64,000 nucleotides of DNA, taken from NCBI GenBank assembly GCA_003254905.1, contig QANU01109201.1, positions 249,891 to 313,890 of the forward strand, in the 5' to 3' direction. Shown here piece after piece: positions 37,190 through 48,949 of this stretch. The translations under genes were made by a program, and so were the position numbers. This stretch comes from Nissolia schottii. Taxonomy: Eukaryota > Streptophyta > Magnoliopsida > Fabales > Fabaceae. Positions within the stretch are counted from its first letter, which is position 1; each line of letters starts with the position of its first letter. The notes beneath the pieces were generated by a model, which was not told the origin of the DNA, did no database searches, and saw only the letters and a list, made by a program, of their open reading frames with translations.

Positions 37190-38360
37190 TTAGCAGGTGC
37201 CTATGCACAAGCATGATAGCCCATAACAATAACCCCCAATTCCACCCTCCTTCTCAATACACACATCATGACAGCTGTTGCTAGAGAAACAAAGTCCTGA
37301 AAATCTCCCACTTGGCTTTGCACAAACTGCTTCCACAATTTGTATCTCTGCAAAAGAAGAGGTCAGATCATGACTGATACGAACTGCACAACTCAAAAAA
37401 CCAGTCTCATGCATGGTTTTAAAAGAAAGTCCAATTTAAAAGACCAGCTTATTGAATAAAGTCTTATGCATGGTTTTAAATTGTGAACCGCAACAAGTCA
37501 CAACGGCATCGCATTGCAATTGCAGTGTGACTCCCAATCATAGAAATTGACCAGAACATAACAGCAATGCAGCCGCATTAAGCTGCATTTAATCCGCAAC
37601 CTGCAGCAACAAGGTCTATCTCGAGTTGCAAATGCATAAAATTTCATGTCACGATGAGCATCGTCATGGTTGCGATATCCACAATCGCAAAAATCATTTG
37701 TGACAGCAACCAAATTTTAAAATATACTCTCGTAACATAAGCTACTAGAATTTAAATGCTCCAAAGTGAGACCCAGGAAAAAGTAAGAAAGTGAGGTGTT
37801 GACCATCGTTAGATGTCAGTTCCACTAAATAATTTAATGGTGGTTAACTCATTGCTTTCTTTTTTAAGTTTTCTCACTTTGGATGATCATAATTTATATT
37901 AACAAGAACTTGAAAAAAATCTTGTATGCTCACGTAAGAAGAATTTTTTTTTCCTCTATATACTGGTAGATCCACCGTTAAATCGTTGCAACAAATTTGA
38001 CTTAAACCACAATTTTTATTAACTACGTACACTTCAAAAGTGTGTCTTATACAGTAAAACGCAACACTTTTTATTGACAAAGATAACATTTTATTTTATT
38101 ATATTTTAGATCACCATTAATATAATAACCCTTCAAAAATTACGTACTCTACCATGTTTACTAACCAATCACATATATAATGTATGCAACAAAAAAAATC
38201 TCATACACATAATGTTAATTTTTTATGTATACATAAAAACTGGTTATTTTTCTCTATTAATAGTTGAGTCGAAGCACAAATTACCGACGGTGGAGGAAAG
38301 CAGAAGAGTAAGGCAGAGGAAGACCGTGACAGTGGACAATTTACAAACACAAGCGGCCAT
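37190..38360 (-). CDS. Plant defensin, secreted, two exons
   Basis: Exon 1 is 38285-38360 and exon 2 is 37190-37347, both minus, with a 937-bp phase-1 intron (donor G|GTAATT, acceptor TTTTGCAG|AG). The product is 77 aa. Residues 1-25, MAACVCKLSTVTVFLCLTLL then LSSTV, look like a signal peptide. The mature part has the eight-cysteine defensin pattern: CAKPSGRFSGLC, FSSNSC, HDVC, IEKEGGIGGYC, YGLSC, LC, IGTC. This gives C-x10-C-x5-C-x3-C-x10-C-x4-C-x1-C-x3-C, with the family's conserved G of the gamma-core (GGY/GxC). A single intron splitting the codon just after the signal peptide is typical of plant defensin genes. Such peptides act in the apoplast against fungi, or in pollen-tube signalling for the related LURE-type peptides; which applies here is not shown. 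The C5-C6 spacing is short, placing it outside the classic Rs-AFP group. Confidence 0.85.
37462..37725. mobile_element. Probable MITE in the defensin intron
   Basis: The segment begins 'atggttttaaattgtgaacc' and ends 'gacagcaaccaaattttaaa', which are imperfect inverted repeats of each other. The inside is rich in 'ttgcaattg/tgcagccgcatt' short inversions. A second 'atgcatggttttaaa' copy sits at about 37410. Non-coding. Superfamily uncertain, hAT-like by the ends. Confidence 0.4.
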
Positions 38361-38398
38361 GTTTACAAGACACATGACGAAGAGCGAGGTACGTGACA

Positions 38399-38408
38399 CT
38401 ATAAATAG
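38399..38408 (-). promoter_or_regulatory. TATA box of the defensin gene
   Basis: Read on the minus strand, CTATTTATAG lies about 40 bp before the ATG at 38360. This implies a very short leader, which suits small secreted-peptide genes. Confidence 0.6.
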
Positions 38409-38774
38409 CAGGGAGAATAAGATGCACAAGGTATGATCATATATGGGTCAGCCAACATATAATTGACAAAAATCGATGGTGTTTATGCATTTTTTTTTTC
38501 TTTTCTTTTTTTAACTTTCCGCTACAGGAGACGCAAGGTTGTGTATGGCATTATATATCAACTGCCGTCTGTCTATCTAAGAATTCGAGTGCCGGCTCCA
38601 TTAAACCAAAAAAAGAAAAAAACACAAAATACAAACATACATTTCGGAGAGCCGGCTTTCAGCATATACCATGACCAATTCAATATATTGGTGTTGTCAA
38701 TATCAATTGGTTCCTCAGAACTCAACATAGAGGTAAGTAATATTTGTTGATTTGTATTTTTCTAAGTCTGAATA

Positions 38775-38975
38775 GTGTGTTTAACAGTTACTAAAGGTTT
38801 GTTTATTTGTACTTGAAAGATTTGTTTATACGTACCCGGAAGGTTTGTTTATTTGTACCTAAAAGGTTTGTTTATATGTAACTAAAAGGATTGTGTATAC
38901 ATTGTTTGTTTGATTTAACTACTAAAGGTTTGTTTATATATAACTGAAAGGTTTGTTTATATGTAACAGGGCACA
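38775..38975. repeat. Tandem repeat, about 22-bp unit, about 8 copies
   Basis: Imperfect copies of 'aaaggtttgtttatatgtaac' occur near 38794, 38816, 38838, 38860, 38882, 38925 and 38947. The array lies just upstream of the FAR1/MULE-type relic and may have been part of its leader or of the transposon's subterminal region. Confidence 0.75.
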
Positions 38976-39049
38976 AATAACATGCAATGTGATTCAATCA
39001 ACTCAAATGATGTAGTGCCTACAATTGTAATGTTGTTTGATTCATTGGA

Positions 39050-40440
39050 ACATGTCAAACAATTTTAAAACAATTATGCCAATAGGATTGGATTTACGTG
39101 GAGGGTAAGGACATCTAAGAAGGATGAGTCTGGGGTGATAAACTATCAAATTTTAACATGCACTAGAGAGGGAAGTCGTTCTTCGAGGGTATCAAAAACG
39201 TAGAAGACCCTACATCAAATGCAAATTGTAAGGAACATATAACTATGAAGAAGGAACAAACTAGAGGGTGGATCATAAGGAATGTTATTAATAAGGACTC
39301 TCAAGAGGTAACTCCATCGAAGTCACGTTTGTTCAAAGCAAATAAGAAGATTAGCATGCATGCTAAGAGAACAATAGAGGTGAATGACGAGGCAGACATG
39401 AGACCAAACAAGACGTTCCAAGATTTAGTTCATCCAAAAGGGGGGCACGATAATACGTTATTTGTTGAGAAAGAGAAATTATTTGAATAGGGAAGTGCGA
39501 ACAATTCATGGGGAAGAAGATGCAAAGGAGTTATTGCAATATTTTGCAAGGATGAAGGATCAAAACCACGAATTATTTTATGAAGTTGAGGTTGACGAAG
39601 AGCATTACATAAAAAATGTATTTTGGGAAGATGCCTGAAGTCGAGTTTCCTATGAATACTTTGGTGATGTTGTGTCATTTGATACAACTTATGAAACAAA
39701 CAATTATGATATGTTTTTTGGTTCATTTGTGGGGGTAATCATCATAGGCATTCAATGTTGCTTGGATGTGCATTGCTCTCGTCGGAAGACAAAGAAACAT
39801 TTGTTTGGTTGTTTGAGGAATGGGTTAGATGCATGGATGGGAAGCCACCCAGTGGGATTTTGACTGATTAGTGTAAGACCACGCCAAAGCAATTGGAATT
39901 GCACAACCAAATACTCGACATAAGTGGTGTATATGGCACATAATGAATAGGATTCCTGATAAACTGAAAGGATACAAGACTTATGTTGATATAAAGCTTG
40001 CTTTGGGCAACATTTTGTATGAAACCCTATCTCTAGAAGATTTTGAGAGCAGATGGCATAGTCTGATTGAATACTACAATCTTGGTAACAACGAATAGTT
40101 GGCAGTTATATATACAAGGCTTGTGTATAAAATGTTTGTTTACATTAATATTGATGTTTGTTCAATCTTGTGGCCATGTTTGTTCAGGGTTTGGTATAAT
40201 GTTAGGTTTATTTGAGCAAAGATGCAGATCGGTGTCAATATTCTTGAACAACTAGTTTTAGGCTGGAATGACCAGCACAGCAGAAGGACAACATGCATTC
40301 ATCCTTTGATGGATTCTTGACTCCAAAGATAGGCTTGCATCAATTTGTTATGCAGTACGACAATGCTCTTTGTAGGATGGTCCTAAAAGAAGTAGAAGTC
40401 AATTTCAATGATTTTAGGAGTATAATCCTATGCACAACGT
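39050..40440 (+). pseudogene. FAR1/FHY3-related (MULE transposase-derived) pseudogene
   Basis: Recognisable pieces in order: FAR1 DNA-binding-type domain (NNYANRIGFTWRVRTSKKDE, then LTCTREGSRSS; 39065-39190); linker (LFKANKKISMHAKRTIEVND; 39245-39490); transposase core start (VSFDTTYETNNYDMFFGSFV, 39672-39740); WHIMNRIPDKLKGYKTYVDI (39930-40000); QYDNALCRMVLKEVEVNFND-like sequence (40350-40420). This is the order found in FAR1-RELATED SEQUENCE proteins and MULE transposases. The frame changes near 39490, 39740 and 39870 and has stops, so it is not expressed as one protein. A C2H2/SWIM finger is not seen, because the copy is cut by the LTR-like element at 40441. No MULE terminal repeats are visible, so FRS gene and transposon origin cannot be separated. 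Confidence 0.75.
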
Positions 40441-41950
40441 GTAACATCCTGCCTTTTTTTCCTTAATAAAGATTTTGCAAGATAGATAAATATACAAGTC
40501 TTCTTCGTAGATTAGAAATTTAAAATCTTCTACCAAAAAACATTTGTAAAGGTAATCATTCGCAGTTTCGTGAAATTCTGCAAAGACCGGATTAATTACC
40601 TTTCGCCTCTATAATTTAGATATGAATCAAAGGTATCTGTAAAGTACACTTTTATGAAAGTAAATGTATGAATACCTTGGATTGACTTAAATTCTTCATT
40701 AGAAATATTAATAGATCAAGATGGTATGTTCAGATAATTTTTAGGACATCCGTATACAAACCGCTAAAGACCAGACACGAGCGAACACGATCAAAATTGT
40801 GCATCCAAAAAATTTAGAGGACACACGGCCAAGCCCTAGAAGATTCAACGACACCTTGCAAGCCACCCTGTATGGTCAACATTCAAAGAAACACGAGTCA
40901 TAGGATGAGTCATGTAAGTGACATTATTGCTTACATCATAAATACTTTGTTTTTCATTTAAAATTTTGCCAAGTTAGGGCAAGAGGCCCACGGCTTTGGA
41001 GCCTATAAATAGGTCATCCATTTAGTTCAAAATTCAGCTCATATTTCTCACTTGAACCCATCTATATCACATACTCGTTCGTTACTTGCACGTAGCAAAA
41101 AACCAAACTTCACTACACGACTCTGTTACTATTTTCTCTCATAGTTTCCCTTCTAGTAATTGTGGCCTTCACCACTGTGTTCTCTCAAATTTTCCTTTGT
41201 TTTCCATAGGAAAACCCTAACTGTACACCTTAGGATACCATCCGTGGCAAGTCAAGCAAGCGTTGGAAACACCAAGGCTCCTGGGACTTCTACACAAAGC
41301 CATCGTTATCAAGCTTAGGAAATATTCTACAAGTGGATAACCTTGGCAAGATCACTACCGTAGTGATTTTTATGTGTTTCTTGTGATGTATATGTTGTTA
41401 GAATTGTAGTTATTTGCCTGGTAAACTGCCGGTGTATATTTGTGACTTGATTGGGATACGTGCGTACCTAAAGTCAAATAAGGGTTTTGATGTGAAAATA
41501 ATGATTTTGATTATTTTCAAAAGGAGGGAAGGTTAGGTTTTGAAGGACCAAGGAAAAGGATTAAGGAAAAGGTTTGAGAAATAGAAGAAAAGCTCAAACA
41601 AGTAAGCTTGTTCCAAGGATTTCCTTTCAAACCACTAAGAGCCCTAGGGTTTCCGCTGAGCGGACTCCACGCTCCAGTGGCCACTGAGCAAGCCCAAGGA
41701 GGCTGCTGAGTGACTGAAGAAAATCCCAAAGGTACAAAAGTCCCAACAAGCACCAATTTTCAAAAAACTATCACTATCTTAAGGCAAGTTTTAAACTAAT
41801 TTTTATATCTTCAAAACACGACACATGAAACATGTTTTGATGATGATTTTCAAATTAATTTCCGTGCCTCTATAAAGAAGAAACGCACCAATTGCATTTC
41901 TACGATATCAATATCTCCGTCCTTTATGTCTCAAGATAAGAACCAAACGC
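40441..41950 (+). mobile_element. LTR-like fragment, TGTAACAYCC family (left part), fossil
   Basis: It starts TGTAACATCCTGCC at about 40448 and follows the inverse of 34702 back to about 33150. It includes 'gcctataaatagg' near 41003, a TATA-like box that sets its sense as +. Sequence at 41517-41756 matches 33174-33431 inverted. The right end is lost or diverged near 41950. It interrupts the FAR1-like pseudogene, so it is younger. No internal retroelement genes; broken. Confidence 0.7.
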
Positions 41951-42246
41951 GAAGTAAGTGATGAGAATACTCCCATTTTTATTTTTTCTCTTGTACTTGC
42001 AAAACGGTGTCGTGGCTGGGGTAACATTGTAACAACTTGCAACAGTTCTTGCGAGGATTTATCTCACAGTACATTTGGGTTTAATATAAATAGAAAGTTC
42101 AATTTTCAACCTTCTCATTTATAATTTGGTAATTTACAACCCAACCTGCACCATGAAAATCAGGCTGAACAATGCACACAGCATACATACAAATAATAGA
42201 ATGAAAGATTGTTTCCTGCTTGGGCGGGCAAGACCACAAGACCTAC

Positions 42247-45200
42247 TCAACTTTCCTTGGGCAATACAAGGCGATCTTGGCCTTCAATAAGCTTTGCAGA
42301 ACGAATAATATCACCAGTTTTTATTTGGGAGAGGATCTCTCTCCCAATGGTTGTGTATCTGCATATTTTAATAGCATAATAAACAATGGAGGAAAGAATT
42401 AAACTCTGAAATCGATTACATAGCAAGGTTATGTATGAATAAGCTTGCTCACCCAAAAACTGAAAATTGCCCTTCATCAAATGATATCCCTCCCAAGCCA
42501 GCCTACCAAAAAGGAAAAGAATAATTAACAATTAATGGAAAGAAGAAATGAAGGAATTCAGTTTGCAAAAAGAAATTTGAATCCAAGCATGCTTGGGTTC
42601 CAACTTTCACTCTTATGCTTTATATCAAAAGCCCAGCTAATGATTGTATGTATATATATTTAGGATGGAGTAGGAAAGAGTAGTGTTGCTTACACTTCGT
42701 TTATCATAAAGATAGAAGAAAAACTGATAAGGTGATGAATACTCCTCAGACACTTCATTATGCGCCATAGCAACTGCTCCATAAACAGATAGCGGAAGAA
42801 CAGGAAGTTCCCCATCCTATCCACAAGATACATACATAAGAAAACATATGAGAGTAGTATTTATAAAGGCCTGTCAATTCAGCTGAAAAAACTTCGATAG
42901 AATAAAACAAAGAGTTTAATTTTGATACACTGACCATATAAAAGATTTTATATAGTCGTCCAATCAATTCTTCTGATTTGGATGACTTTTCAAACAGTGG
43001 GTTGTCAACCATGTTTGCTGATTTGTCGATAAATGATTGGATGACAATATAAAACTTCTTTATACTGATAGTGCATTCCAATTAAATCCTAAAACAAATA
43101 CATACTTTACGGAAACACAAGAAAAAGCACAAAATTATACCTGCACACTTAATGTTGTTTTGTAAAGGGGCTCAAATTGTCCAGAGGGCATAATTTCCAA
43201 GGGAACACTGTAACCACTGTTCTTGTCAAGTCCATTATCTGATAGAATAGCTTGGTTGGTACAACGGAGCTTTACACCATCGTATGCTCCATCCATCACC
43301 TGAAGGATATGTAACTAAGTAAGCACTGTTTCCAGCAGATTGCATAACCCAATAATCTAGATATTTAAGACAGCGACACTCCAACATGGGAAAAGAAGCA
43401 CTAAAAAAATTTTAAATACACGATTAAAACTGTGTACTCTACAGCCAAAAGAAGACAATACTCAATGTTCCAACAAATAGACAAGTTCAGTCCATGAGAA
43501 TTGCAGCAACATTTACCCTCCACATAATAGTAGCTTCAGATTTGCATTAAACCCTTATCAAAGCCCATTTCCATAATTTTTGGGTTTGTTTCCCATCTAA
43601 TTATTAAAGCTGACTCTTCCACATCATAAACAACTGTAATTTTGAACAAGATAATCTGGGTATTCCATTTCATAAGAAATTCCATTTAATAACATTCTTA
43701 CACGGAATTGTTAGGAGTTGAGGTATTTAGCAGTCCCACTTTCTTCTCAATTTGAATTATCAATTCAAAGGCCAAAACTAGATGTAAACTTCAAGAAACT
43801 CTCCAGTATTTTATCACAAAAAAAAACTAGTTGACTGCACAATTTACAACAATAGCATGAAATGTTCAAGAGAAATAGGATGTGATGATTGAGACATTAG
43901 CCAAAGATCATATAATGTTCAAGTGAAAAATGCAAGTTACTATTTTAGTTTATTAAGAACTAGGAAAAATGTTGTCAAATAGTGGCTATAGTTACATTTA
44001 CACTCCAACAATGTTGTCAAATAGCGGAATAGCATAGCAGGTTTGAAGCCGCCCGCTATGTTATTTTACAGTGTTAATTGGGTGCTATAGTGAAACTAGA
44101 GGCGCTATCGCAAAAAAAATTGCGGGTTTTGCCAAAATGCTATTTCCGCTATCGATACACTAACTAGGAAAGCTCACAAAATGTGGATGAACCATCAGAA
44201 GTGATGAAAATCAAGAGTGGAAAACATCAAGGTTATTGGCAAATAATAGCCATTATTGATAAGGCTGCGCTGAAGCACTGTCAACTACCTTACCAGTTTT
44301 GCAAAATTCCCAGCAGTTAATGGAGCAGAGTATCCATCTACAACAACCTGAAAACAAAGGTTAACTGTCAGTTAATATTAAATATACCACTTACCAAGAG
44401 TTATTTATCCATTCACCACTGGTACAACTTCAATTTTGCAGTATGGTGTATTCTTCAAAACAAACCTTCACTTGCTGCCTATAAATCCTTTAAGATACCT
44501 AAGGCCCATCAATCCACAGCCAGCAACTAATCATGAAGAAAACCTTTTAGAGTGAATCGTACCTGAATGGTGGCAATTTTTCTCTCTTCACCAGCAACTG
44601 GAGAAAATGTTGAGCCATCTCCTTTCTCAACGGTAAACTCAACAGTTCCTCTCCCCGAAAGCCTACAACAAATTTGGGAAAATATTGATATTCCCCTTGT
44701 TCTGGGTGTCTAATTTTCCCAAAGAATTGAGCTGTGAATGATTAACCGCATATAACTTTTTATGTTACTCATGCAAATGAAATATGTTGAAAATTTAAGG
44801 GGGAAGGGGGAAGGGGAAGGGGAGGGGGATGTTAAAAGTATCCACTACAAGGACGAATGTACTAAAACAAGGAAGTGACTGATGTGACATCTGATAGGAG
44901 CCACTCACCGTGGATATTGAACATATTGCTCCGGCAACAAAAAAGATAATCCCGGTGCCTGTTACAACAATATCAAGTTCAGATACTGGACATGCTCATA
45001 GTACTGTTGTTATATGCAATTTAATGAGGAAAGCGAGTAATATTGATTTCAAGATATTATCATATTATCTAGTGTGCCTTACCTGTAATAACTCTAGCTC
45101 TGCTACAGTATCCAGTGCAGATGCAAGGTTTACAGATACTTTATCTGCATCCTGTTCCTTTATAGATTGAAGGAGTGCTTGAAGCCCACCCTGCCAAACA

Positions 45201-47014
45201 TTCATATCATTGTATATGATGGGTGAATTATATAACACTGAAGAATATTTCATCCTACAAAAGCAGAACATAATGAACTGAAATGAGTTGAAATAGAAAA
45301 GTTCCACAGCCTAGTTTCTTCGTCTGAATCATTTTTGTTTCATTCAGAAAGCTTGAGTTAGAGCAAGGTAGATTGGAATATTAGATATGAGAAGCATAGC
45401 CATAGACAATAGAAAATTGTCCTCGTTTTCCAATATAAAAATTATCTTCTCATGTATAATCTCAAAGTCAATTCAACTGAAATAACTATAAACATAACAA
45501 TTTCAATGCAAAGCAACTAATTATTTTCTGCTGGGGATGGGGAGGTTAGCACATGAATGCTGGTATTCGAAATATCTAAAATCACACCAAATATATAGAC
45601 AGTCATGATATACCTTTCCATCTATTAGAGATGCATGCACCAAAGAGCCCCTTTCCTTCAGTTCTGCTGGTATACTTTCCAATATAGAATTCTTTTCATC
45701 TACCGCTATCTAAAACAAGGAAGGAAATTACAAAAATCAGAAGCCATCATTCAAACATAATACAACAAGAGAATACTGTCAGACCAAATAAAATCTAGAA
45801 GAGGTAGGAAGATATTCTACACAGATGCATCAAATGCTACAAACTCTACATTCATGTTGTGAAGTGTTCCAGTACTTATGTACACCAAAGTTTTTCTCAA
45901 CAAAAACAAAACAAAACACGCACCAAGGCTTCACAAATAATCTAAAAAAGAAAATTGACCCTATTCATCTTCCATTAAAATCCTATAGGACCGAATGATG
46001 TATCTCCTAAGTCCTAACAAGTAACAATCAGTAATTTCGTTTCAGAGAAATATAACAAAGAAAATCAGTCTAAAAAATATCAACTTTTGAACACCTTCAA
46101 AGCTCTCTGCACGTTGCCCTCCATTGTTCCATAAGGTTTCCTCTGTGGGATCCTCAACAGGTACGAAATATCTTCCAGAGTGTCCTGAAATGAGAGCCAA
46201 AAGAACAAAACAAACCAAAAAACTGCCGCATTGCCGATTATTAGAAATAAGAGCCCAAACAACTTTAGTTAAGATTTGTGCTACTATTTACCACTTAAGT
46301 TTTAGAGTGAATCTCAGGTTGATTCCAAGAAAGACAACATCCAACTATTTATTATCTAGTGATTAACTAACATAACCAACACCGTTATCAGGAATAAATA
46401 AATTGAAAGCTTTTCAATTCTAAGAAAGTGATTTTGAATTATCTTTCGAAAGATTGATATAATGTGGCAGTTCATAACAACAAAACTATTTATTTAAATC
46501 ATAACGAGCAACCTGTATGGCCTTCATGTTAGCGTTTGCAGGCACGGCCCTTCTCAGAGCAACTTCTCCCGTTCTGGGAACCTTCGTATCTGGCGAATAC
46601 AGAACCGCCCTCGCGGCGGGAGGCCGCATATACGACCAAGAATCCCACGATCCAGCCAGAGGAACCAAAACCGTAATCTGAATTGAGACAACAATGGCGG
46701 AAATCATACTCTTCAACTGATTCATTCTCCGATTAACAACACCCGCCGAAGCGTCGTGCTGGCCCGCCAGTTCCTGCACCAACGGAACACGCTGCTGCTT
46801 TAGAAAATGCCGTCAGTGTTAAATAATGAATGCGACAATGCGGAAATGATGAGCACGTGACCGTGACCTTTGAGAAGCACGTGACAGTGGAAGGGGTTGG
46901 TGGCGCTCGCGCTTGATATTGGACGGTCCTGGCGCGACGGAAGAATGAAGGCGGTGAAGATGGGTCGCGAGGGAGGGAAACGGCAAAGGGAGAGGAAGAG
47001 AGAGAGAATGACAT
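42247..47014 (-). CDS. CYP37: CYP37, thylakoid-lumen cyclophilin-type peptidyl-prolyl isomerase
   Basis: Twelve minus-strand exons: 46868-47014, 46513-46794, 46095-46184, 45614-45709, 45083-45190, 44909-44958, 44563-44662, 44294-44347, 43141-43299, 42694-42816, 42453-42502 and 42247-42358. They give 456 aa; Arabidopsis CYP37 is 466. The N-terminus is Ser-rich (chloroplast transit), followed by NRRMNQLKSMISAIVVSIQI, a hydrophobic lumenal signal with twin arginine and an ARA cleavage-like site before VLYSPDTKVPRTGE. The helical domain has DISYLLRIPQRKPYGTMEGN, GGLQALLQSIKEQDADKVSV and LSFLLPEQYVQYPRLSGRGT. The cyclophilin-like domain has VDGYSAPLTAGNFAKLVMDG, LPVLPLSVYGAVAMAHNEVS, GLGGISFDEGQFSVFGYTTI and IKTGDIIRSAKLIEGQDRLV. 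The family works in the lumen on photosynthetic complexes; isomerase activity in this subgroup is doubtful because active-site residues are degenerate. All splice sites are GT-AG. The exon 2 acceptor is one of three in-frame AGs (46791, 46794 or 46797). Confidence 0.95.
43980..44160. mobile_element. Possible small hAT-like MITE in CYP37 intron 8
   Basis: 'caatgttgtcaaatagcgga' near 44010 is a typical hAT-like end, and a partial duplicate (tgttgtcaaatagtgg) lies at about 43971. The inside has 'gctatagtg/cgctatc' inversions. The right terminus is not clear and no target duplication was found. Confidence 0.3.
44799..44828 (+). other. G-quadruplex-type G-run in a CYP37 intron
   Basis: Five runs of four or five G separated by AA or A. 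This meets the usual G4 pattern on the + strand, the non-coding (template) strand for CYP37. It lies in intron 6. Confidence 0.7.
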
Positions 47015-47200
47015 TGTTGAGAGGAAGAAGGGGGAACTTTGGTGGTGGTGTTGCGCGCCTAATCCATTAGAGCAAAAAGGACTTGCTGTGTTGTGTGGAA
47101 GAAGGAACACGCGTCCTCTGTGCGTGGCTGTGGGTGCGTAATGACGTCGTTGCCCTCGGTTTGGTACCCAAAAACGAGGTGAAAGATTGAAGGAGAAAAA

Positions 47201-47272
47201 AGGTCCCACCGAGATTTGAACTCGGGTTACTGGATTCAGAGTCCAATGTCCTAACCACTAGACCATGGGACC
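47201..47272 (-). tRNA. tRNA-Gln(CUG)
   Basis: On the minus strand 72 nt fold as a standard cytosolic tRNA. The acceptor is GGTCCCA/TGGGACC with discriminator T; the anticodon loop is CTCTGAA (anticodon CUG) on stem TTGGA/TCCAG; the T-arm is CCGAG-TTCAAAT-CTCGG. No intron. A run of T (A at 47196-47200 on +) follows as a Pol III terminator, and CCA is not encoded, as normal for eukaryotes. It lies 187 bp upstream of the CYP37 ATG on the same strand. Confidence 0.95.
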
Positions 47273-47279
47273 AACTTGG

Positions 47280-48945
47280 CAATTGTATTATACTTTTTAA
47301 CTTATTTCCCAGAAATTCCTTTGCGCACAGCAATTAACCATCTTTAATATTCATCATCACCACTGTAACTATCACTAATATCTATATCTATAATCTATTT
47401 TTATATCTTGATGTAAATATCACCCCAATGACGTATTTAACGCTAGAAGGTTTCTTCGGTACCCTTAAGGTATTTACCTCCTCTCACTAAAAATTTTCTA
47501 TTTATATAACAATTTCTAAAAATAAACTCATCAAATTTTGTCATTGTTTTATGATCTAATATAATATATTGGTGTGTCGTATAATTTGATGTGATATAGT
47601 AACACTTTTTAATACAATATTTATAGAAACATTTATGATAAGTTAAATGATCTGTATATTTATAAACTTGTGCAAATTGGTTCTAGTAAATCATTTGACT
47701 GGTATAAAATTTATCAAAATCATATGGAACATGAAATGGTGGGTTGCTTTTTTTAGGTTTAATTTTAAAAATTATCTAAAAATCATATTGTTAAAATACT
47801 ACTTTTTTAAATATCTCACTTTTTCATTATTTTAAACACTGGTTTATGGTATTGTATGCAAAGTTTAACATTTATTATTAATCATATACATGTTTGAACT
47901 GTATAGCTATATTGCATTATTTTAACAATTGTGATAATAAAGCTAGAATAGTAAACTTCGTTGTACAGCGAAATTGTTGTTAGTTTATCGGTCAAGCAAT
48001 CTGATAGTCAACTATTATTCCTGTTGAGTCAACCCTTGGGTCAAAGACTTACAAAGGAATCTTATGACCAGTTCTTATGACCAGTTCTCATTCTATGCAA
48101 ATTTTAAAACTTCTGACAGTCCACGAATCGAAGTTTCGATTTTATAGTTAGGGTTTTTCCCATATGTTTCTAGAGCCAATTTTTTCTTTGTCTATGGTCT
48201 GTCAGAGACAGAAGACAAGTATTGGAATCTCTTTTACAGTATTTTATTTATATTTACCTTTTTCAATCTCACTAGAATTTGTATCCGCGCAGATGCACGA
48301 AGTGTACCCATTGACAATAAAAATCTAAATCAATATATCACTTAACAAAAAAAAGTGTTATTAGTTTGTAAAACATGTAACAATTAAGAATTGAAACAAA
48401 TACCGAGGATAAATGCTTGACATTGTCAAAATAAGATTGTTTGTTTTTACAATAAGGATAGCCACTTTACATTTTTAAAAACCCCTTCATATACCACATT
48501 AATACTCTTTACATTGTTCTGAGACTCTCTACATATGTCTGTTCTGAGACTTCCAATTGCGCATCGCTGTAGCGCTCCCTAGGCGATGCACAGTGCCCCT
48601 ATCTCACCGTGTCGCTGCATTGTGCCCATGGCACTGCAACGTATACAAGTTTCCTTTTTTTTTTGTTTTTCTCTTCAGCTAAAGAACTACGGGCTATTAC
48701 AACGTTAACTATTGTCTGCATTACTTCTTGAATATCTCTCAAGCTTGGCTCGTGCTGGGTTTTCTTAATGACCCAAGTTTTTTTTCTCTCTGCCTCTCGC
48801 CCGGATACTCAAGTACGTGAAAGGGGGCCGCACCACTCTATTTTTGGTAGATGCTCTGCTAGCATTGATGGGGAGGTTTGGGAGGTGGTTTGCTATTGTT
48901 GTGAAGATTAGACTCATGGTTGTCCTCTCCTTGTCTAGCTAGTTG
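47280..48945. other. AT-rich intergenic sequence
   Basis: No supported gene. Open frames at 47647 (hydrophobic, AT-driven) and others do not resemble proteins. A GC-richer block at 48545-48640 with 'gcgatgcac/gtgtcgctgc' words faintly resembles 52980-53080 and may be a shared old repeat. Confidence 0.6.
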
Positions 48946-48949
48946 GGTG

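Noticed and set aside
46983-47010. GAGA repeat as a regulatory GAGA element
   Set aside because: It lies in the coding sequence for the Ser-rich transit peptide of CYP37 (TCT/CTC codons), which explains it.
46733-47209. 158-aa frame starting upstream of CYP37 as the true start
   Set aside because: Its first 65 codons overlap the tRNA-CYP37 spacer and read into the intron in the wrong frame. The ATG at 47014 gives a typical transit peptide and joins exon 2 in frame.
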